In this document: in pieces, positions 23,824 through 33,930 of the stretch
Layout: every line of letters starts with the position of its first letter
How positions within the stretch are numbered: position 1 is the first letter of the stretch
Assembly (NCBI GenBank): GCA_022828425.1
Contig: CP094685.1
Location: forward strand, 558,001-622,000
Direction: 5' to 3'
DNA length: 64,000 nt
DNA from: Candidatus Thiothrix sulfatifontis
Lineage (GTDB): Bacteria; Pseudomonadota; Gammaproteobacteria; Thiotrichales; Thiotrichaceae
The notes under the pieces: model-generated
Told to the model about the DNA's origin: nothing
What the model saw: only the letters and a program-made list of their open reading frames with translations
Databases searched by the model: none
Translations under genes and position numbers: made by a program

Positions 23824-25872
23824 ATGAGTCAAACCGCCTACATCCTCCAAATTGCAGTGCCACGCCCGCTGCGCACCTTGCTGAGTTACGCCTACAGTGC
23901 TACTGCTGCGCCGCCCGTCGGCACGCGTGTGTTGGTGCCGTTTGGCAAGCAACAAGCGGTTGGTTTGGTCGTCAGTGCTGAGCCTTTAGCAGCAACTGAC
24001 ACTGCTGACGATGCCAACGCCGCCTTTACCGTTAAGCCGGTGGCGGCGATACTGGATGACACCGCCCTGCCTGACGCGCACTTGCTGGAATTGTTGCAAT
24101 GGGCGGCACGTTATTATCACCACCCGGTCGGCGAAGTGATCTTTTCCGCTCTCCCGGTCGCGTTGCGCAAACCGAAACCCTTGTCTGCCCGTTTGCAAAA
24201 ACTGTTGATAGCACCGCCACCTAACGCAACAAGTTCACCTAACACCGCACGCTTACAGTTGACGAATGAACAACAACAATGCCTGCACCACATCCAGCAA
24301 TGGAATGCACAAACCCCGCGTCGCCCGATTTTATTACACGGCATTACCGGCAGCGGCAAAACCGAAATTTACCTGCGCCTGATTGCGCCACTGTTTGCGG
24401 CGGGAAAACAAGTGCTGGTCATCGTTCCCGAAATCGGCTTGACCCCACAATTGCTGTTACGTTTTGCCCATTTTTTTGGCGATACCCCGATGGCGTGTTT
24501 GCATTCCGGTTTAAGTGATGGCGAACGCCTCAAAGCTTGGTTGCAAGCGCGTAGCGGCGCGGCGCAAATCATTATCGGCACGCGCTCGGCGATTTTCACC
24601 CCTGCCCCCCACCTCGCGCTGATCGTGATTGACGAAGAACACGATGCCTCCCTCAAGCAACAGGAAGGCTTCCGCTATCACGCCCGTGATTTGGCGATTA
24701 AACGTGCGCAAATGCTGGATATTCCCATCGTCATGGGAACCGCCACACCGTCATTGGAAGCGCTATACAATGCCCAAACCTCGCGCTTTCATTACGCCCG
24801 CCTCGAACGTCGCCCCGGCACGACGCGCAAACCCGATTTACAAATTCAGGATACGCGCCCGTTTGAATTGCAAGCCGGTTTAACCCCGCAAAGCCTGCAA
24901 GCCATTCGTGCGACCTTAGCGCGGGGCGAACAAATCATGGTATTTCTGAATCGACGCGGGTTTGCACCCACCCTGTTTTGCCCCTCCTGCGGCTGGCACG
25001 CCAATTGCGACCATTGCAGCGTGAAAATGACTTGGCACGCACGGCGTAACCGCTTGGTTTGCCACCATTGCGGCGCTGAACAAACCACGCCAATGCAATG
25101 CCCAGTGTGCAAAAATCCCCAACTCACCACCCAAGGCCAAGGCACGGAACGGCTGGAACTCACCCTGCAAACCACGTTTCCCGACGCCCTCGTGGTGCGC
25201 ATTGACCGCGACAGCACCAGCCGCAAAGGGCAGCTCGAAGACAAACTCAGCACGGTGCGCAGCAATGACCCGCTGATTCTGGTCGGCACGCAAATGCTGG
25301 CAAAAGGTCACGATTTCCCCAATCTCACCTTGGTGGTGATTATTGACATTGACCAATCGCTGCTCAGCACCGATTACCGCGCACTGGAACGTTTGGGGCA
25401 ATTGCTGGTGCAAGTCGCAGGGCGTGCTGGGCGTGCTGACAAACCGGGGCGGGTAATTTTGCAAACCAGCCAGCCAGATCACCCTTTATTGCACCAACTG
25501 GTCGGGCATGGCTACACCCCGTTTGCACGGCAATTGCTGGAAGATCGCAAACGCTGGCATTTCCCGCCCTTCGGCTACCAAGCCTTGATTCGTGCCAGCA
25601 GCACCGTGAGCATGGAAAAAGCCTTGGAATTTTTGGAGCACGTTAGTCAACGTTTGCTGGCGGTGGATGGCGCGGGAATTCAGCGCTTGGGGCCAATTCC
25701 CGCACCATTGGAAAAACGCGCCAACCGTTACCGGGCGCAATTGCTGTTAGGCAGTCAGCAACGCGCCGCATTGCACAACGCTTTGCACCAATTGCTGCAA
25801 CACGCCGCCAGTTTGCCGGGACGTTCGGGCGTGCGCTGGTCGATTGATATTGATCCGATTGAGTTTAGCTAG
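23824..25872 (+). CDS. priA: primosomal protein N-prime (PriA helicase)
   Basis: Superfamily 2 helicase that reloads the replisome at stalled forks. At 682 residues it has an N-terminal DNA-binding domain, Walker A GITGSGKTE and the DEEH box (VIDEEHDASLKQQEG). The zinc-binding block reads CPSCGWHANCDHC, CHHCG and CPVC, and the C-terminal helicase motif VQVAGRAGRAD is intact. The start at 23824 (MSQTAYILQI) gives the family N-terminus. A DnaA box lies 130 bp upstream. The stop codon shares CTAG with the convergent vapC stop. Confidence 0.97.
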   Translation: MSQTAYILQIAVPRPLRTLLSYAYSATAAPPVGTRVLVPFGKQQAVGLVVSAEPLAATDTADDANAAFTVKPVAAILDDTALPDAHLLELLQWAARYYHHPVGEVIFSALPVALRKPKPLSARLQKLLIAPPPNATSSPNTARLQLTNEQQQCLHHIQQWNAQTPRRPILLHGITGSGKTEIYLRLIAPLFAAGKQVLVIVPEIGLTPQLLLRFAHFFGDTPMACLHSGLSDGERLKAWLQARSGAAQIIIGTRSAIFTPAPHLALIVIDEEHDASLKQQEGFRYHARDLAIKRAQMLDIPIVMGTATPSLEALYNAQTSRFHYARLERRPGTTRKPDLQIQDTRPFELQAGLTPQSLQAIRATLARGEQIMVFLNRRGFAPTLFCPSCGWHANCDHCSVKMTWHARRNRLVCHHCGAEQTTPMQCPVCKNPQLTTQGQGTERLELTLQTTFPDALVVRIDRDSTSRKGQLEDKLSTVRSNDPLILVGTQMLAKGHDFPNLTLVVIIDIDQSLLSTDYRALERLGQLLVQVAGRAGRADKPGRVILQTSQPDHPLLHQLVGHGYTPFARQLLEDRKRWHFPPFGYQALIRASSTVSMEKALEFLEHVSQRLLAVDGAGIQRLGPIPAPLEKRANRYRAQLLLGSQQRAALHNALHQLLQHAASLPGRSGVRWSIDIDPIEFS

Positions 25873-26273
25873 ATAGCAGCTTGCCAATCAGTCAACCGCA
25901 AGTTTGTAACGCGCTCAAATTCATGGGTGTTATTCGTTACTAGCACAGCATCATGTGTGCGGGCAATTGCTGCAATTAATAGGTCATTCGGGCCGATCAG
26001 TTTGCCTTGGCGTGTCAAGTCAGCACGAATTTGCGCATATTCTGCGGCACAGCGATCATCAAACGGCAGGCTTGCCAGCGGTGCGAAAAACAATGTTAGT
26101 TTTTGCAGATTGGCTTCGACTCGCTGGCTATGGCGTGCGCCAAACAGCAATTCTGCTTTCACAACGCTGCATACGGCAATTTCACCGGGTGAACATTGCT
26201 GGAAGTGGCGTTTGACTGCTTGCGAGGTGCCATTCATGAACTGAATGCAGGTGTTGGTATCCAGCAAGTACAT
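25869..26273 (-). CDS. vapC: PIN-domain toxin VapC
   Basis: Predicted site-specific ribonuclease toxin of a type II toxin-antitoxin pair. In the 134-residue protein the PIN acidic residues are visible: Asp in MYLLDTNTCI, Glu in VVKAELLFGA, Asp in GPNDLLIAA, and a C-terminal LVTNNTHEFERV. The length is typical. The start at 26273 overlaps the antitoxin stop by one base (TGATG), so production is coupled. The toxin stop shares the palindrome CTAG with the convergent priA stop. Confidence 0.93.
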   Translation of the reverse strand: MYLLDTNTCIQFMNGTSQAVKRHFQQCSPGEIAVCSVVKAELLFGARHSQRVEANLQKLTLFFAPLASLPFDDRCAAEYAQIRADLTRQGKLIGPNDLLIAAIARTHDAVLVTNNTHEFERVTNLRLTDWQAAI

Positions 26274-26497
26274 CAAAACAACATCTCGCGCAATTCGTGT
26301 TCGCCTTGTTCTGGGCGTTGCAAAGCGTCGCCTTCCCAAGCGCCGAATAAGTCAAAATAGCCTTCAGGCCATTGTGTACCAACGTCTTTTTGAATCAGCA
26401 ACGCAAGATACTTAGAGATGGAAAGGTGTAGCTGTTCGGCTTTATGTTGAAGCTGAATTGCGACTTCTTCAGCGACGTAGCAGTGGAGCTGCGGCAT
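26273..26497 (-). CDS. vapB: VapB-type antitoxin
   Basis: Predicted antitoxin partner of the PIN toxin. The 74-residue protein starts MPQLHCYVAEEVA, followed by a helix-turn-helix-like part (LQHKAEQLHLSISKYLALLIQ), consistent with a ribbon-helix-helix DNA-binding domain. The acidic tail (FDLFGAWEGD, LQRPEQGEHELREM) would contact the toxin. It precedes vapC with stop and start overlapping. The complex should bind its own promoter in the 93 bp upstream. The precise antitoxin class is inferred from context. Confidence 0.85.
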   Translation of the reverse strand: MPQLHCYVAEEVAIQLQHKAEQLHLSISKYLALLIQKDVGTQWPEGYFDLFGAWEGDALQRPEQGEHELREMLF

Positions 26498-26590
26498 GTA
26501 TGCCTCCAAATATATGTGGTGTATGTGTTTTCCACTATTACACAAATTTGATTGACTGTCAGTTGGCATTTTAACTTTTTGGCGCTAATT

Positions 26591-27931
26591 TCAGTGCAGT
26601 TTAATGCGCGGCGTGGTACTGCGGTGAATCAGCGCTGACAATGAATTCAGGGCGACTTTCCAAACGCCATGTAACCCCACTTGGTGCTTTTTGTAGAGCA
26701 TGTTGTACATAAAACGCGCAATATAGCCTTCCACGAACAAGGTTCCCTTGGCAAGATTGCCCATTAAGCCGCCAACCGCCCAGTTTTCACCCAATGACAC
26801 CAATGAACCGAAATCCTGGTAGTGGAAGTCGGCCAGCGGTTTGCCGTTTATGCGTTGCCGCAATTGTTTAGCAAGGTGTACCGCTTGCTGATGCGCGGCT
26901 TGGGCGCGAGGTGGAATCATGGTTTCGGCGGCTGCGTCCAACCAAGGTGCAGCGGCACAATCGCCGAACGCAAACACATTATCGTCGCGCGTCGTTTGCA
27001 AGGTCGGTTTGACGAGCAATTGGTTGATGCCATTGCTTTCCAAGCCATCTAGGTCTTGTAAACACGCTGGAGCGCGAATTCCCGCCGCCCACACCACCAA
27101 TTCGGCAGGCAAAAACTCACCCGTTGCCAATTGCACCCCAAACGGGGTTACGCCGGAGACGCGAGCATTGGTGCGGATTTTCACATCCAGCTTTTCCAAG
27201 ATGCGGGTCGCTTCACTGGCAATGCGTTCGGGCAATACCGGCAAAATGCGCGGGGCGGCTTCGATCAGGGTGAGGGTAACGTCTTGATCGGCTTCGATGC
27301 GTTCCAAGCCATACGACACCAAGGTGCGAATGCTGCGGTACAATTCAGCCGAGAGTTCCACGCCGGTAGCGCCTGCGCCGATAATCGCGACTTGCAACTG
27401 ATTCGGGAATAAGGGTTCGGGTTGGGCATGAGCGCGAATGCAAGCATTTACCAGCTTACGGTGGAAACGTTGCGCCTGTTCAGGGGTATCCAATTGAATT
27501 GCGTGTTCCGCCACGCCCGGAATTTTGAAGTCGTTGGTACGGCTGCCAACCGCAATCACCAACGTGTCGTAAGGGAAACTGCGCTCTTGGGTAACGGGTT
27601 TGCCATCTTCATCTTGGTGGGAGGCAACATGCACCCGTTGTTGCTGGCGATCAATGCCAGTCATGGCGCCGATGCGGTAGCGGAAATGGTGCCAGTGCGC
27701 TTGAGCGAGGTAGTCGATTTCGTGCAGGCTGTAATCCATGCTACCGGAGGCAATTTCGTGCAGCATCGGCTTCCAGATGTGCGTGCGGTTTTTGTCGATC
27801 AGGGTAATGTGAGCAAGCTGCTTTTTACCGAGGCTATCACCCAGCAAAGTCGCCAGCTCCAGCCCGCCCGCGCCGCCGCCGACAATCACAATGCGGTGCA
27901 TCCCCTGCCCGTCAGGAATATGAGTTTGCAT
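26591..27931 (-). CDS. ndh: type II NADH dehydrogenase (NDH-2)
   Basis: Single-subunit, non-proton-pumping FAD enzyme passing electrons from NADH to quinone at the inner face of the membrane. In the 446-residue sequence the FAD-binding GGGAGGLELA is near the N-terminus, the NADH-binding IGAGATGVELSAEL near residue 175, and the second FAD segment VFAFGDCAA near residue 315. The C-terminus has an amphipathic membrane-binding region. A start at 27931 with a GGTGAG ribosome site is favoured over GTG 27943, four codons upstream. Confidence 0.93.
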   Translation of the reverse strand: MQTHIPDGQGMHRIVIVGGGAGGLELATLLGDSLGKKQLAHITLIDKNRTHIWKPMLHEIASGSMDYSLHEIDYLAQAHWHHFRYRIGAMTGIDRQQQRVHVASHQDEDGKPVTQERSFPYDTLVIAVGSRTNDFKIPGVAEHAIQLDTPEQAQRFHRKLVNACIRAHAQPEPLFPNQLQVAIIGAGATGVELSAELYRSIRTLVSYGLERIEADQDVTLTLIEAAPRILPVLPERIASEATRILEKLDVKIRTNARVSGVTPFGVQLATGEFLPAELVVWAAGIRAPACLQDLDGLESNGINQLLVKPTLQTTRDDNVFAFGDCAAAPWLDAAAETMIPPRAQAAHQQAVHLAKQLRQRINGKPLADFHYQDFGSLVSLGENWAVGGLMGNLAKGTLFVEGYIARFMYNMLYKKHQVGLHGVWKVALNSLSALIHRSTTPRIKLH

Positions 27932-28012
27932 AATCGTTCTCACCGTTAAGGATATTGCAGTGCAGCATAACGCAGCGAAAACGGATTGGCAAAAAGTTGG
28001 GGGGATAGAGGG

Positions 28013-28996
28013 TTACTGGAAATTAATCGGCAAGGAGACTTCTTGCCCATTGCGGGTAATATTGAGGTTCACTTGGTTAGCCGTCGCTGCTTCTTGAAGC
28101 ACGCGCATCGCAATCCCCGGATTTTCCAGCACGGTGCCGTTCACGGCGGTCACAATGTCGCCCGGTTGCAGCCCCAATTGGTTGAACATTGCCACATTGC
28201 TACCCGGACTTAATTGAAACCCCAGAAATTTGCCATCACGTTCGTAAGGCTGGGGGCTGGCAACCTCTAACAAGCGCGTATTATTGTTCATCACCGACTG
28301 ACGAAATTCCCCCAAATTAGCTTGGGGTTCTGCTGCCGGTTCCATGGGGGGAGGCTCTTCTGCTTGCGGCGGTGGCACTGCACCTTCGCTGGGAATGAAC
28401 ACTTCCGGCGGCATAATGTCCGGTGGCGGCTGGGTAAAGTCGGTAGTGGGCATGTCCATGGGGGCATTGTCCACCAACCCCGCAGCGGTATTGCCACCAC
28501 CGCTGAGTTCCGGTTTGGGAAGTGCCAGTTTTTCCAGCAACCCATTGCGCCGCAATAGCACATGATCCGCTAAAATTTGCTCCAATACTGCGCCAGAACT
28601 TCCAATGGTTTCGCCCGCTGCGTAAGCTTTCTGCTGCGCATTTTCCTCGATTACCGCATAACCGCTGTTATTTGGCGGGGCATAAACCCCCTGAAGTTTG
28701 AGTGCCAATTGGGTGTTTTGAATATTACTTGGCGCGGGTTTGCTGGTATCTGCTTGATAGACGCCAAACAAATGATAGCCCGCTAAAGTATCGCCGAGAT
28801 TTGGTTGTGTTGACGCGGCACTATTGACCACGCCCGCACCGCTGGCAGTAAGCAGTGGCGGTGGCTCGGTGGGAAATAGCATCCACGCCAAGCGTGCCAG
28901 CAAAAAGCCCGCCAGAATCACCAGCACAAAACTGGCGTAGTCCGGGGCGCGGCTTAGCAGTTGCTCAACGAAACGCGCACGTTGCGTACCTTGCAT
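28013..28996 (-). CDS. gspC: type II secretion system protein GspC
   Basis: Inner-membrane component linking the secretin to the inner-membrane platform. The 327-residue protein has one N-terminal membrane segment (FVLVILAGFLLARLAWML), a homology-region domain with YHLFGVY and LQGVYAP, and a Pro-rich linker. It ends with a PDZ domain (FLGFQLSPGSN to LQPGDIVTAVNG). The combination is diagnostic of GspC. No gspD, gspE or other secretion gene is in the window, which is unusual because gspC normally heads that operon. Confidence 0.9.
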   Translation of the reverse strand: MQGTQRARFVEQLLSRAPDYASFVLVILAGFLLARLAWMLFPTEPPPLLTASGAGVVNSAASTQPNLGDTLAGYHLFGVYQADTSKPAPSNIQNTQLALKLQGVYAPPNNSGYAVIEENAQQKAYAAGETIGSSGAVLEQILADHVLLRRNGLLEKLALPKPELSGGGNTAAGLVDNAPMDMPTTDFTQPPPDIMPPEVFIPSEGAVPPPQAEEPPPMEPAAEPQANLGEFRQSVMNNNTRLLEVASPQPYERDGKFLGFQLSPGSNVAMFNQLGLQPGDIVTAVNGTVLENPGIAMRVLQEAATANQVNLNITRNGQEVSLPINFQ

Positions 28997-29030
28997 GGGA
29001 AAGCCTCATTCGTTAATGGCAGTTAATGCC

Positions 29031-30047
29031 TCAAACCTGATAATAATCGCGGTACCACTGCACAAAGCGGCGTGTACCTTCGTCAACCGACATACTGGGA
29101 CGATAGCCCACATCTTGCACCAGCGCACCCACATCCGCGTAAGTATCCGGCACATCGCCCGGTTGTAATGGCAGCAAATTCAGCTCCGCCTTCATCCCCA
29201 ATGCCTCTTCAATGGCACGAATATAGTCCATCAATTCCACCGGATTCTGATTGCCGATATTGTAAACGCGCCAAGGGGATTTGCTTGTGCCGGGGTCTGG
29301 CTGCATCCCGCTCCAATCGGGGTTGCCTGTCGCGGTATGATCCAACGTGCGAATCACACCTTCCACAATGTCGTCGATGTAGGTGAAATCGCGGCGATGC
29401 TTGCCGTAGTTGAACACATCAATCGGCTTACCTGCCAAAATCGCCTTGGTGAATTTGAACATCGCCATATCGGGGCGACTCCACGGGCCATACACCGTGA
29501 AAAAGCGCAAACCCGTGGTCGGCAAGTTGTACAAATGCGAATACGTATGCGCCATCAACTCATTGGCTTTCTTGGAAGCCGCGTAGAGCGACAGCGGGTG
29601 ATCCACATTGTCATGCACCGAAAACGGCATGGATTCATTCGCGCCGTACACCGAACTGGACGACGCATACACCAAATGCTTCACGCCATTATGACGGCAA
29701 CCTTCCAAAATATGCCCAAACCCCACCAGATTGCTGTCAATGTAAGCCAGCGGATTATCGATGGAATAACGCACCCCCGCTTGCGCCGCAAGGTTCACCA
29801 CCGCATCCAAACCTTCTTCCGCAAACAGCTTTGCCATCCCCGCACGATCAGCTAAATCCAAGCGAATGAACTTGAATTTGCCTGCCGCATCCGCCTCGAT
29901 CACCCGTTGCAAACGGCGTTCTTTCAAGGTCACATCGTAGTAATCGTTGAAATTGTCGATACCGACAACTTCATCACCGCGTTGCAGCAATTGCAACGCG
30001 AGGTGCATCCCGATGAATCCCGCAACCCCTGTGATCAATACGCGCAT
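29031..30047 (-). CDS. UDP-glucuronate 4-epimerase-like NAD-dependent epimerase
   Basis: Short-chain dehydrogenase fold enzyme that epimerises nucleotide sugars for capsule or lipopolysaccharide. The 338-residue sequence has the NAD-binding [20 protein letters not shown], the catalytic YAASKKANE pair, [10 protein letters not shown] and RFFTVYGPW. The pattern ([23 protein letters not shown]) is that of WbnF/CapI-type UDP-glucuronate epimerases. Neighbouring genes give no pathway (purC, gspC). Substrate specificity is inferred from resemblance only. Confidence 0.88.
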   Translation of the reverse strand: MRVLITGVAGFIGMHLALQLLQRGDEVVGIDNFNDYYDVTLKERRLQRVIEADAAGKFKFIRLDLADRAGMAKLFAEEGLDAVVNLAAQAGVRYSIDNPLAYIDSNLVGFGHILEGCRHNGVKHLVYASSSSVYGANESMPFSVHDNVDHPLSLYAASKKANELMAHTYSHLYNLPTTGLRFFTVYGPWSRPDMAMFKFTKAILAGKPIDVFNYGKHRRDFTYIDDIVEGVIRTLDHTATGNPDWSGMQPDPGTSKSPWRVYNIGNQNPVELMDYIRAIEEALGMKAELNLLPLQPGDVPDTYADVGALVQDVGYRPSMSVDEGTRRFVQWYRDYYQV

Positions 30048-30076
30048 GGCTTATTCCTGTGTTATTAATTTTTTGG

Positions 30077-30976
30077 TTATTTCGTGAGTAAGTCGGCAAC
30101 TTCGTGGTACTTAGCTGCGGTTTTTTCCATAATCTCCGCAGGCAACTCCGGCCCCGGCGCGACTTTGCCCCAATCCAGCGTTTCTAAATAATCCCGCACG
30201 AATTGTTTGTCAAACGATGGCGGACTAATGCCGGGTTCGTACTGATCAGCAGGCCAGAAACGCGAAGAATCCGGCGTGAGGATTTCGTCGATCAACACCA
30301 GCTTACCCTCCGCATCCAACCCGAACTCGAACTTGGTGTCAGCGATAATAATACCGCGTTTGAGCGCGTATTCCGCCGCTTGGCGATACAATTCCAAACT
30401 CACGCTGCGCACTTGCTCAGCAAGGTCTGCGCCAATGCGGGTTTGCATGTCGGCAAAGCTGATATTGATGTCGTGATCGCCCACGTCGGCTTTGCTGGAG
30501 GGCGTGAAAATCGGTTCAGGCAAACGGTCTGCCATTTGCAAACCAGCGGGCAATTCGATACCGCACACCGCGCCGGTTTGCTGGTAATCCTTCCAGCCCG
30601 AACCGATCAAGTAACCGCGCACAATCGCTTCCACCGGCAAGGGCTTGAGGCGTTTCACAATAATGCTGCGCCCCTGCAATTGCGCTTTTTCATCGGCGGT
30701 CAGCGGCAGATCATCCAATGTTTTGTCGCTCAAGTGATTCGGGATCACGTCATGCAGCAAGCCAAACCAGAAATTCGCCACTTGGGTGAGGATAACGCCC
30801 TTCTGTGGAATAGGCGTCGGCATGATCACATCGAATGCCGATAAACGATCCGTGGTCACGATCAGCATGTGCTGGTCATCGACGGCGTAAATATCGCGGA
30901 CTTTGCCCCGTGCAATCAACGGCAGGGAGGTGATGTGCGTCTCAAGAACGCTGCTTGGGTGACTGTTTGTATTCAT
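30077..30976 (-). CDS. purC: phosphoribosylaminoimidazole-succinocarboxamide synthase
   Basis: ATP-dependent step 8 of purine synthesis, joining aspartate to CAIR. The 299-residue form is the longer type, with RGKVRDIYAVDD near residue 23, LSAFDVIMPTPIPQKG, EAIVRGYLIGSGWKDYQ, and the C-terminal LIDEILTPDSSRFW. All are family signatures. It is divergent from purE. A TATAAT sequence at 31016-31021 in the 77-bp gap is the best promoter seen, directed towards purE. Confidence 0.96.
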   Translation of the reverse strand: MNTNSHPSSVLETHITSLPLIARGKVRDIYAVDDQHMLIVTTDRLSAFDVIMPTPIPQKGVILTQVANFWFGLLHDVIPNHLSDKTLDDLPLTADEKAQLQGRSIIVKRLKPLPVEAIVRGYLIGSGWKDYQQTGAVCGIELPAGLQMADRLPEPIFTPSSKADVGDHDINISFADMQTRIGADLAEQVRSVSLELYRQAAEYALKRGIIIADTKFEFGLDAEGKLVLIDEILTPDSSRFWPADQYEPGISPPSFDKQFVRDYLETLDWGKVAPGPELPAEIMEKTAAKYHEVADLLTK

Positions 30977-31053
30977 TCGCTTGCGGTTAGTTAGTGCGTA
31001 AAAGGTACATCACGTTATAATATCAGATTTTGCAGAGAAATAAGGGGAGCTTC

Positions 31054-31557
31054 ATGACTCAACCCAATTCGGCGGTAGTGGTAGGGGTTGTCATGGGTAG
31101 CAACAGCGATTGGAACGTGATGTCCAAAGCCGTTGAACAACTGGAAAAATTCGGTATTGCGCATGAATACCGCGTCGTTTCCGCCCATCGCACACCCGAT
31201 TTGCTGTTTGAATACGCGGAAACCGCCCGCGCACGCGGTTTGAAATGCATTATCGCGGGTGCTGGAGGGGCTGCGCACTTGCCCGGCATGTTAGCGGCAA
31301 AAACCACCTTGCCGATTTTAGGCGTGCCCGTCACCAGTCGTGCCTTGAACGGCATTGATTCGCTGTATTCGATTGTGCAAATGCCCAAAGGTGTCCCCGT
31401 GGCCACGTTTGCGATTGGCGAAGCGGGTGCGGCGAATGCGGCGTTGTTTGCGGTAGCGATGCTGGCGAATAACGACCCAGTGCTGGCGGAAAAGTTGGCG
31501 CAATTCCGTGAAGAACAACGCCAGTGTGCCATGAATATGGCGTTACCCCCGACGTAA
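31054..31557 (+). CDS. purE: N5-carboxyaminoimidazole ribonucleotide mutase
   Basis: Second half of the PurK/PurE route from AIR to CAIR in purine synthesis. In the 167-residue protein [10 protein letters not shown] near the N-terminus, SAHRTPD and the [13 protein letters not shown] stretch form the active site. The start at 31054 is preceded by AAGGGGAG. purK is not adjacent but 3.7 kb downstream, beyond a sensor kinase and an ATPase gene. A TATAAT -10 element lies at 31016-31021. Confidence 0.96.
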   Translation: MTQPNSAVVVGVVMGSNSDWNVMSKAVEQLEKFGIAHEYRVVSAHRTPDLLFEYAETARARGLKCIIAGAGGAAHLPGMLAAKTTLPILGVPVTSRALNGIDSLYSIVQMPKGVPVATFAIGEAGAANAALFAVAMLANNDPVLAEKLAQFREEQRQCAMNMALPPT

Positions 31558-31566
31558 TCCTTAACC

Positions 31567-33876
31567 ATGTGGCATGGGGGATGGGGTGTCAGCATTCGAC
31601 TCGTGTTGCTGCTGAGTCTGGGGTGCTTGTTCGCGCCAGTGAATGGCTGGGCGGTAGAACGTTCTCACGTATTGCGCCATGCCCCGCTAGTGATTGACCA
31701 TTCTCTGGATTTTTTACCTGACCCCACCGGAACACTGGGCGTGAATGACGTGATCGCGCCCACGTATGCAGCGCAATTTCGCAACACTGGGCAGATGGCA
31801 TTCTTAGCAGACCGGCGCGACCACCCTTATTGGCTCAGGATACTGATTGATAATCAAACGGGTGCTGCTTGGCAAGGTTACGTGCAGTGTTGGGGAATTG
31901 CGGTTCCACAGACGCAGCTTTACCTAACCCCCAATGATTCAGCGTCTGGCAATACGCCAGTAATGTTGCCGCATACGCCGTATTTTCACCATCACACTTA
32001 TCAGCTCGCCTTACCCGCGCAAGGCGTGCAAGCGTTGTATGTTTATTTGCCCCGTGTGAATGATTTTATGCCGGTCGATTTCCGCTTGGTAAACGCAGAG
32101 GCTCGGATCAATCTGCCTGTGCTCGTGGTGGAAGCCATTATCACGGGGGGATTATTGGCGTTGGGGCTGTACAACTTGCTGTTGTTTACCAGCCTGCGGG
32201 ATAGCAGTTACGCTTGGTTAAGCCTGTTCATTTTAGCGACGCTGTTTGAATTGAACCGCCACACGGGGATTTTTGAGCAATACGCGGGAAGCTGGTCGCA
32301 ATATCCGCAGTTTCACAATGTCTTCGGGCATTTGGCGGTGGTGGGATTTGTCGCCTTTTTTCGGCATATCGTGCCGACTTACCCGTTACAGACGCTGGAT
32401 AAGGTGCTGCGGGGCTTCTTCTGGGTGGCTTTGGTCATTGCGCTGAATAGTGCTTGGTTGCCCTACCGTTCCTTCTTAATGAGTGGTGTAGCACTGGGGG
32501 CAACGTGCTTAGTGGTATTGGTGTTTTGGCAGGCATTCCGGGTAAAACAGCCGGTAGCGGGTAAATTGATCGGCGCGTTTGTCATTTTGCTGCTGGGTTT
32601 ATTGCCGACGATTTTGGCGGATTTGGCGATTATGCCGCGTTTATCGGAAGATATTTTGCTGGCGCTGACGGGGATTGCGTTGTTTTCCTTGTTATTGTCG
32701 TTGGCGCAAGCGGATCAGACGCGGGTTTTGCGTGAACAAACGGCGAGTGCCCAAGCCGCGAATCAGGCGAAAAGTGAGTTTTTGATCACCATGAGCCACG
32801 AATTGCGTACCCCCATGAATGCGGTTGTGGGGACGGGGGTGTTGTTGCGCCAGACGGCGCTGACCCCACCTCAGCAAGGTTATGTGGAGAAACTGGAAAT
32901 TGCTGCCAAACACATGCTGGCGTTGCTGAACAATGTCTTGGATTTATCCCAAATTGAACAACGCCAGCTAGTGCTGGAACAGATTCCGTTTGACCTTGCA
33001 AAGATCCTGGATGAGCTACACACCTTGTTTGCCGAACCAGCACGGGCGCAACAGCTTCACTTAAGCGTGCCGCAGTCACTGGATTTCCCCACGCAGTTGC
33101 AAGGCGACCCCACCCGTTTGAAGCAGGTGTTATTTAATCTAGTCGGCAATGCCATTAAGTTTACCCATCGCGGCAGTGTGCGCTTGGCAATCCAGCCGGT
33201 GAACACGCCGCCCGCAGATACGCATTCGATCAGTTTGCGCTTTAGCGTGACCGATACCGGCATTGGCTTGACTCCAGAACAGCAAGCCAAGTTGTTTCAG
33301 CCGTTTTCCCAAGCGGAGCGTGGCACGGCGCGTCGTTACGGCGGTAGTGGCATGGGCTTGGCCATCAGCCAGCGCTTGGTAGCACAAATGGGTGGAAACT
33401 TGTTGCTGGAAAGTACGCTGGGTAAGGGCAGTTGTTTCCAGTTTACCCTGACGTTTCCCTTGGCAGTCGCTGCCCCTACATCGCTGCTGTCGGATACTCC
33501 CAAACCTGAGGTGCCTGCCCACGTTTTGCTGGTGGATGATGATGAACTGAATCAATTTTTTCTGCCCAAATTGCTGAATACGTTGTCATTAACAGTCACC
33601 GTAGTGGGTAGCGGGCAACACGCAATTGCACAGGTGCAACAGCAAACGTTCGCGCTGGTGCTCATGGATGTGAGTATGCCGGGGATGGATGGTTACGAAA
33701 CAACCCGGCGAATTCGTTGCTTTAAGTCATCGGCAGAATTGCCGATTATTGCGCTGACAGCACACGCCTTGGCGGGGGAACGCGAGCGCTGTCTTGCAGC
33801 GGGGATGAATGATTTTCTGGTGAAGCCGTTCGAGATGAAGGATTTACAAACCATTATGCAGCGGTGGTTGCGTTGA
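31567..33876 (+). CDS. 7TMR-DISM hybrid sensor histidine kinase
   Basis: Membrane signalling protein of 769 residues. It has a signal segment (1-29), a periplasmic beta-rich 7TMR-DISMED2-like domain (~35-180), about seven membrane segments (~185-380), a coiled coil, and the HisKA domain with phosphorylated His411 in MSHELRTPMN. A HATPase domain follows (DTGIGL, GGSGMGLAIS) and then a C-terminal receiver domain with Asp701 in LMDVSMPGMDG. No separate response regulator is adjacent, so output is probably through phosphotransfer elsewhere. It starts nine bases after purE. Confidence 0.92.
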   Translation: MWHGGWGVSIRLVLLLSLGCLFAPVNGWAVERSHVLRHAPLVIDHSLDFLPDPTGTLGVNDVIAPTYAAQFRNTGQMAFLADRRDHPYWLRILIDNQTGAAWQGYVQCWGIAVPQTQLYLTPNDSASGNTPVMLPHTPYFHHHTYQLALPAQGVQALYVYLPRVNDFMPVDFRLVNAEARINLPVLVVEAIITGGLLALGLYNLLLFTSLRDSSYAWLSLFILATLFELNRHTGIFEQYAGSWSQYPQFHNVFGHLAVVGFVAFFRHIVPTYPLQTLDKVLRGFFWVALVIALNSAWLPYRSFLMSGVALGATCLVVLVFWQAFRVKQPVAGKLIGAFVILLLGLLPTILADLAIMPRLSEDILLALTGIALFSLLLSLAQADQTRVLREQTASAQAANQAKSEFLITMSHELRTPMNAVVGTGVLLRQTALTPPQQGYVEKLEIAAKHMLALLNNVLDLSQIEQRQLVLEQIPFDLAKILDELHTLFAEPARAQQLHLSVPQSLDFPTQLQGDPTRLKQVLFNLVGNAIKFTHRGSVRLAIQPVNTPPADTHSISLRFSVTDTGIGLTPEQQAKLFQPFSQAERGTARRYGGSGMGLAISQRLVAQMGGNLLLESTLGKGSCFQFTLTFPLAVAAPTSLLSDTPKPEVPAHVLLVDDDELNQFFLPKLLNTLSLTVTVVGSGQHAIAQVQQQTFALVLMDVSMPGMDGYETTRRIRCFKSSAELPIIALTAHALAGERERCLAAGMNDFLVKPFEMKDLQTIMQRWLR

Positions 33877-33930
33877 TGCGCTGAAAATCAACCATTCACT
33901 GGCTGATTTTCCTGAGCTATACTCACGGTT

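Noticed and set aside
33883..33911. Inverted repeat GAAAATCA / TGATTTTC after the sensor kinase gene
   Set aside because: 13-base loop and no T-run; too weak to call a terminator.
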